The translations under genes and the position numbers were made by a program. Below are positions 60,917 through 64,000 of a stretch of DNA of 64,000 bases, in pieces; position 1 is the stretch's first letter, and every line of letters starts with the position of its first letter. The stretch spans positions 1 through 64,000 of the forward strand of contig NZ_CP060437.1 in NCBI RefSeq assembly GCF_003590145.2. Direction: 5' to 3'. The notes under the pieces are model-generated. The model ran no database searches and was not told the DNA's origin. It saw nothing but the letters and a program-made list of their open reading frames with translations. The DNA is from Pseudooceanicola algae (GTDB lineage: Bacteria > Pseudomonadota > Alphaproteobacteria > Rhodobacterales > Rhodobacteraceae).

Positions 60917-62140
60917 TCAGGCTCCAAAATCGTCGTAAAAGATGGACTCGGGCTCGACGCCCAACCGTTCAAGTGTTCCCAGCACCGCCGAGATCATGAC
61001 GGGCGGGCCGCAAAGGTAGTATTCGCAATCCTCGGGCGCCGGATGCGCGATCATCTCGGCCCGCAGGATCTCGTGGATGAAGCCGGTCGCCCCGGTCCAC
61101 CGATCACAGGGAGCGGGATCGGACAGGCCGGGCGTCCAGCTGAAATTGGCATTCTCCCGCGCCAGCGCCTCGAATTCATGGGTGTAAAGCAGGTCAGAGG
61201 CACTGCGGGCGCCATAGAAATAGCGCACCCGGCGGGCTGTGCCGCGCCCCAGTTGCTGATGGATCATCGCCCGCAGGGGCGCCATGCCGACGCCACCGCC
61301 GACAAAGACCATCTCGCGCTCGGTGGGCTGGACGTGGAATTCTCCGAACGGACCGGAGGCCATCACCTGATCGCCCGGTTGCAGCGAGAACAGCCAGGAA
61401 GACACCAGACCGGGCGCCACCTCGTCTTCCCGCCCGGCGGGGGGGACGGCAAGGCGGATGTTGAACACGGCGGTACCTGCGTCCTGGGGTCGGCTGGCTA
61501 GCGAATAGGCGCGGGTGACCTCCGTTTCAGAGGACACCTCGAGGCCCGACCAACCGGCGATGTCCCATGCGTCGCGGAAGGTCTCGGCCAGATCCAGCGT
61601 GCTGAAATCCAGACGAAACGGCGGCGCGGTGACCTGCATGAAATCGCCGGCATGAAAGTCGGTCGGGCGATCCTCTGGCAGGGTCAGCACGATCTCCCGG
61701 ATCAGCGGCGCCAGCATCCGGGTCGAGGCCAGCGTGCAGGCAAAGCCCGCGCCGGCGCTCAGGATGCCTTCGGGGACCTGCACCGCGCAATCCCCACGCA
61801 GGCTGGTCTGACAGGCAAGACGCACCCGGTCGCGCCGTTCCCCTGGCGACAGCAGGCTGCGTTCCGTTGCCTTGGGTTCGCCCGCGCCCTCGCCGGTCAC
61901 GATGACGCGGCACAGCCCGCAGGTCCCCTTGCCGCCGCAGGCCGCCGGGATGGGAATATCGGCATTCTGCAGCGCGTCGAGCAGGCGGTCGCCCCTTTGC
62001 GCCGGCACATGCCGTATGTCGTTGACGGCGATATCCAGCGCGACCGCCGGGATCAGCCGCCGCCGCAGGACGACCAGCCCGGTCGCCAGCCCAAGGACCA
62101 GCGCCACGATGACAAGGGTGGCAAGCGCGATCTCTGTCAT
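60917..62140 (-). CDS. nqrF: Na+-translocating NADH:quinone reductase subunit F
   Basis: 407 residues. One N-terminal membrane helix (about 5-25), a 2Fe-2S ferredoxin domain with Cys68, Cys74, Cys77 and Cys110 (ACGGKGTCGLCR, LAC), then an FAD domain (RAYSLAS) and an NADH domain (FVGGGVGMAPLRAMI, YLCGPPVM) ending in FYDDFGA. This is the electron-input subunit and distinguishes NQR from RNF. It overlaps nqrE by four bases. Confidence 0.96.
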   Translation of the reverse strand: MTEIALATLVIVALVLGLATGLVVLRRRLIPAVALDIAVNDIRHVPAQRGDRLLDALQNADIPIPAACGGKGTCGLCRVIVTGEGAGEPKATERSLLSPGERRDRVRLACQTSLRGDCAVQVPEGILSAGAGFACTLASTRMLAPLIREIVLTLPEDRPTDFHAGDFMQVTAPPFRLDFSTLDLAETFRDAWDIAGWSGLEVSSETEVTRAYSLASRPQDAGTAVFNIRLAVPPAGREDEVAPGLVSSWLFSLQPGDQVMASGPFGEFHVQPTEREMVFVGGGVGMAPLRAMIHQQLGRGTARRVRYFYGARSASDLLYTHEFEALARENANFSWTPGLSDPAPCDRWTGATGFIHEILRAEMIAHPAPEDCEYYLCGPPVMISAVLGTLERLGVEPESIFYDDFGA

Positions 62141-62751
62141 TGCGTCGCCGCCATCTGCGCGAAGGAGGCAAACCCCAGCGACATCAACCCCGTCAGGACA
62201 AAGGCGATGCCAAGCCCGCGCAGCCCCACCGGAAGATCCGCATAGGCCAGCCGCTTGCGCAACGCGCCGAGCAACCCGACCGCAATGGCAAAGCCCAGCC
62301 CGCTGCCCAGCCCGAAGACGGCGGATTCCGCCAAACTATAGGCCCGGTCCACCATGAACAGGCTACCAGCCAGGATCGCGCATTGCACGGTCAGCAGCGG
62401 AAGGAACACGCCAAACGACGCATGGACCGCGGGGAAAAACCGATCCAGCAGCATTTCCAGCAATTGCACTGTCGCGGCGATCACTCCGATGAAGGCGATC
62501 AGCACCAGATAGGACAGATCAAGATCGGGCTGCCCCGCCCAGGCCCATGCGCCGGGCGCCAGCAAGCCCCGGTAGATCAGCCAGTTAAGCGGCACGGTCA
62601 CCCCCAGCACGCCGGTCATGGCGATGCCAAGGCCCATGGCGCTGGCCGGCCGCCGGGACAGCGCGAGAAAGGTGCATAGCCCCAGGAACAGCGTCAGCGG
62701 CATGTTGTCCACGAAGGCCGCAGTCAGGAAAAGGGTCCAAAGCTCGGTCAT
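62137..62751 (-). CDS. nqrE: Na+-translocating NADH:quinone reductase subunit E
   Basis: 204 residues with six helices. AFVDNMPLTLFLGLCTFLAL, DLSYLVLIAFIGVIAATVQL and GVFLPLLTVQCAILAGSLFM are the family landmarks; the cysteines near Cys26 and Cys120 (GLCTF, VQCAI) correspond to those that hold the iron centre between NqrD and NqrE. Overlaps nqrD and nqrF by four bases. Confidence 0.95.
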   Translation of the reverse strand: MTELWTLFLTAAFVDNMPLTLFLGLCTFLALSRRPASAMGLGIAMTGVLGVTVPLNWLIYRGLLAPGAWAWAGQPDLDLSYLVLIAFIGVIAATVQLLEMLLDRFFPAVHASFGVFLPLLTVQCAILAGSLFMVDRAYSLAESAVFGLGSGLGFAIAVGLLGALRKRLAYADLPVGLRGLGIAFVLTGLMSLGFASFAQMAATQ

Positions 62752-63413
62752 TCGATGGCCCTGACGTCTGCCGGGGGCACATGGTCGGGGGCTTCGGCCT
62801 GCGTCGGAAGAAGGGTCCGGATGGCCCAGATCACGCCGCCCAACAGGAAGAAGGCCGAGGGCGCCAGCAACATCAGGCTGAGCGGCGTGAACCAGCCGCC
62901 GGCCTCGGCCAGGGGCAAGACCTGCCAGCCGAACAACTGCCCGCGCCCGAAGACTTCGCGCAGGCCTCCGACCAGCAACAGGATCAGCGAATAGCCCAGC
63001 CCATTGCCGAAGGCGTCCACCGCTGCGTGGAGCGGCGGGTTATGGCGGGCATAGGCCTCGGTCCGGCCCAGCACGAGGCAATTGGTGGTGATCAGGCTGA
63101 CGTAGATCGACAGGGCGCTGCTGATATCCGCGAAATAGGCCTGCAGCACCTGGTCGATGACGATCACCAGCGATGCGACGATGATGATCTGCACGATCAG
63201 GCGGATGCTGTCGGGGATATGGCGGCGGATCACGCTGATGATCATGGCCGACAGCGTCAGGACCACAGTCAGGGAAACCGACATGGTCAGCGCCGTGGAC
63301 AGTGACGTGGTGACCGCAAGCGCCGAACAGATGCCGAGGATCTGCAGCGTCACCGGGTTTTGCCGGATCAGGGGCTCGGTCAGGGTTCTCCGGACGTCGA
63401 AACGCGCGGCCAT
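62748..63413 (-). CDS. nqrD: Na+-translocating NADH:quinone reductase subunit D
   Basis: 221 residues with six helices: NPVTLQILGICSALAVTTSL, VSLITTNCLVLGRTEAYARH, and NGLGYSLILLLVGGLREVFG. Cysteines in GICSAL and TTNCLVLG match those expected for the NqrD/NqrE iron centre. The C-terminus is somewhat extended (QAEAPDHVPPADVRAIE). It starts three bases after nqrC. Confidence 0.95.
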   Translation of the reverse strand: MAARFDVRRTLTEPLIRQNPVTLQILGICSALAVTTSLSTALTMSVSLTVVLTLSAMIISVIRRHIPDSIRLIVQIIIVASLVIVIDQVLQAYFADISSALSIYVSLITTNCLVLGRTEAYARHNPPLHAAVDAFGNGLGYSLILLLVGGLREVFGRGQLFGWQVLPLAEAGGWFTPLSLMLLAPSAFFLLGGVIWAIRTLLPTQAEAPDHVPPADVRAIE

Positions 63414-63416
63414 GGC

Positions 63417-64000
63417 TCAGAACTCCCCCCGGTTGATCGCGCGGAGCAAGGGGCCGTAGCCATCCGGCCCCAGCCAGAATTGCACCATGTTCGAGACCCC
63501 GCGCCCGGTGCGTGTCGCCCCGGTGATCCCGTCCACCTGGTAGGGGGTGCTCGCAGTGCCCCGCGCGACACCAAAGCGCAGCTCGCCTCCTTCGTCGCGC
63601 AGCAGGGTGCCGGGGAAACGCGCCTGCCAGGACGGGTCCTCGATCCGGCCGCCAAGACCGGGGGTCTCCGAATGGCCGGTGATCGCGATGCCCGCGATGG
63701 TGTTCATGTCCCCTTCCAGCGCAAGGATCGCGTCGATCCGACCACCATAGCCCTGCCCGGTCAGCGGCAGCAGAACCAGCGATATCTCCTCCCCGGTCCG
63801 CAGCAGGAAGATCTGCGCATAATCAGGGCGTTGCGCCAGCCCGGCGATATCGGCGGCAGGCTCGAGCGCTGTCCAGTTCGCCGTATCCGCAAGGACCGTC
63901 GCAAAGGTCTCGGTCGTCACGTCCTGCGCCGCGCGCCCGTCGTCGAGGTCAATCACCACGGTCGACAGGGTGCCGCCCGATTGTTCCAGCAGGTCGGTCA
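63417..64000 (-). CDS. nqrC: Na+-translocating NADH:quinone reductase subunit C, C-terminal part (cut by window edge)
   Basis: The frame is open to the window edge; about 193 residues are visible. They include the periplasmic FMN domain with GGRIDAILALEGDMNTIAGI then AITGHSETPGLGG. The covalent FMN site TGATRTGRGV follows, whose second threonine is modified by ApbE. An N-terminal membrane helix and upstream nqrA and nqrB should lie to the right. Confidence 0.93.
   Translation of the reverse strand, partial: TDLLEQSGGTLSTVVIDLDDGRAAQDVTTETFATVLADTANWTALEPAADIAGLAQRPDYAQIFLLRTGEEISLVLLPLTGQGYGGRIDAILALEGDMNTIAGIAITGHSETPGLGGRIEDPSWQARFPGTLLRDEGGELRFGVARGTASTPYQVDGITGATRTGRGVSNMVQFWLGPDGYGPLLRAINRGEF

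Noticed and set aside
60917-64000. RNF complex instead of NQR
   Set aside because: The NADH-binding subunit has the single-helix, 2Fe-2S, FAD layout of NqrF, and no RnfB/RnfC-type 4Fe-4S proteins are present.

Overview
The window is a high-GC alphaproteobacterial chromosome segment that looks like a Rhodobacterales (roseobacter/Paracoccus-type) genome. The reasons are its many ABC and TRAP uptake operons for organic nitrogen and acids, a carnitine-to-betaine module, an NQR sodium pump, and dense operons with ATGA stop/start overlaps. I see no tRNA, rRNA, CRISPR array, prophage or intact insertion sequence. Species cannot be named from the sequence alone.

Layout. (1) 1-3.4 kb, leftward: an arsenic operon, arsR-arsC fusion, GAPDH, arsJ, acr3 (cut by the window edge). 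Behind it, at 3.5-3.9 kb, lie decayed pieces of a phnC/phnE-like transporter and of a second arsC. (2) 3.9-12.7 kb, leftward: an eight-gene tightly coupled operon. It starts with a response-regulator/PP2C phosphatase, a STAS protein and an RsbW-like kinase (a partner-switching module). It continues with two DUF3131 proteins, an integral-membrane acyltransferase, a BcsA-like family 2 glycosyltransferase and a secreted peptidoglycan-binding protein. (3) 13.2-15.6 kb, rightward and divergent from it: an H-NOX gas sensor and a hybrid histidine kinase with its own Hpt. A convergent outer-membrane beta-barrel gene follows; it shares an N-terminal module with the last protein of the glycan operon. 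Together (2) and (3) read as a nitric-oxide-responsive phosphorelay feeding a partner switch that controls an unassigned surface glycan. This is the most interesting system in the window.

(4) 17.4-31.4 kb: a catabolic/uptake island with a sugar-acid-type dehydratase, an IclR regulator, an MFS carrier, an amidohydrolase, a complete peptide/opine-type ABC transporter, and a second paralogous amidohydrolase plus binding protein. (5) 31.7-39.3 kb: a lone DUF4143 ATPase, then a second peptide-type ABC operon with an M19 dipeptidase. The binding-protein gene of this operon carries an in-frame TAA at codon 52. (6) 39.3-42.0 kb: a PQQ dehydrogenase whose membrane anchor seems to be a separate small gene. 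(7) 42.2-46.8 kb: carnitine catabolism (alpha/beta hydrolase, L-carnitine dehydrogenase-thioesterase fusion, BKACE enzyme, CdhR-like regulator). (8) 46.8-52.4 kb: an AroE-like dehydrogenase, a GntR regulator, a NitT/TauT-type ABC transporter and an FAD oxidoreductase. (9) 52.5-56.1 kb: sulfate ABC transporter. (10) 56.4-59.1 kb: TRAP transporter. (11) 59.4-64 kb, leftward: the distal part of a Na+-NQR operon (nqrC partial, D, E, F, apbE, an nqrM-like small gene, a CBS-domain gene).

All functional calls are by reading the protein sequences against remembered family signatures. No database search was run.
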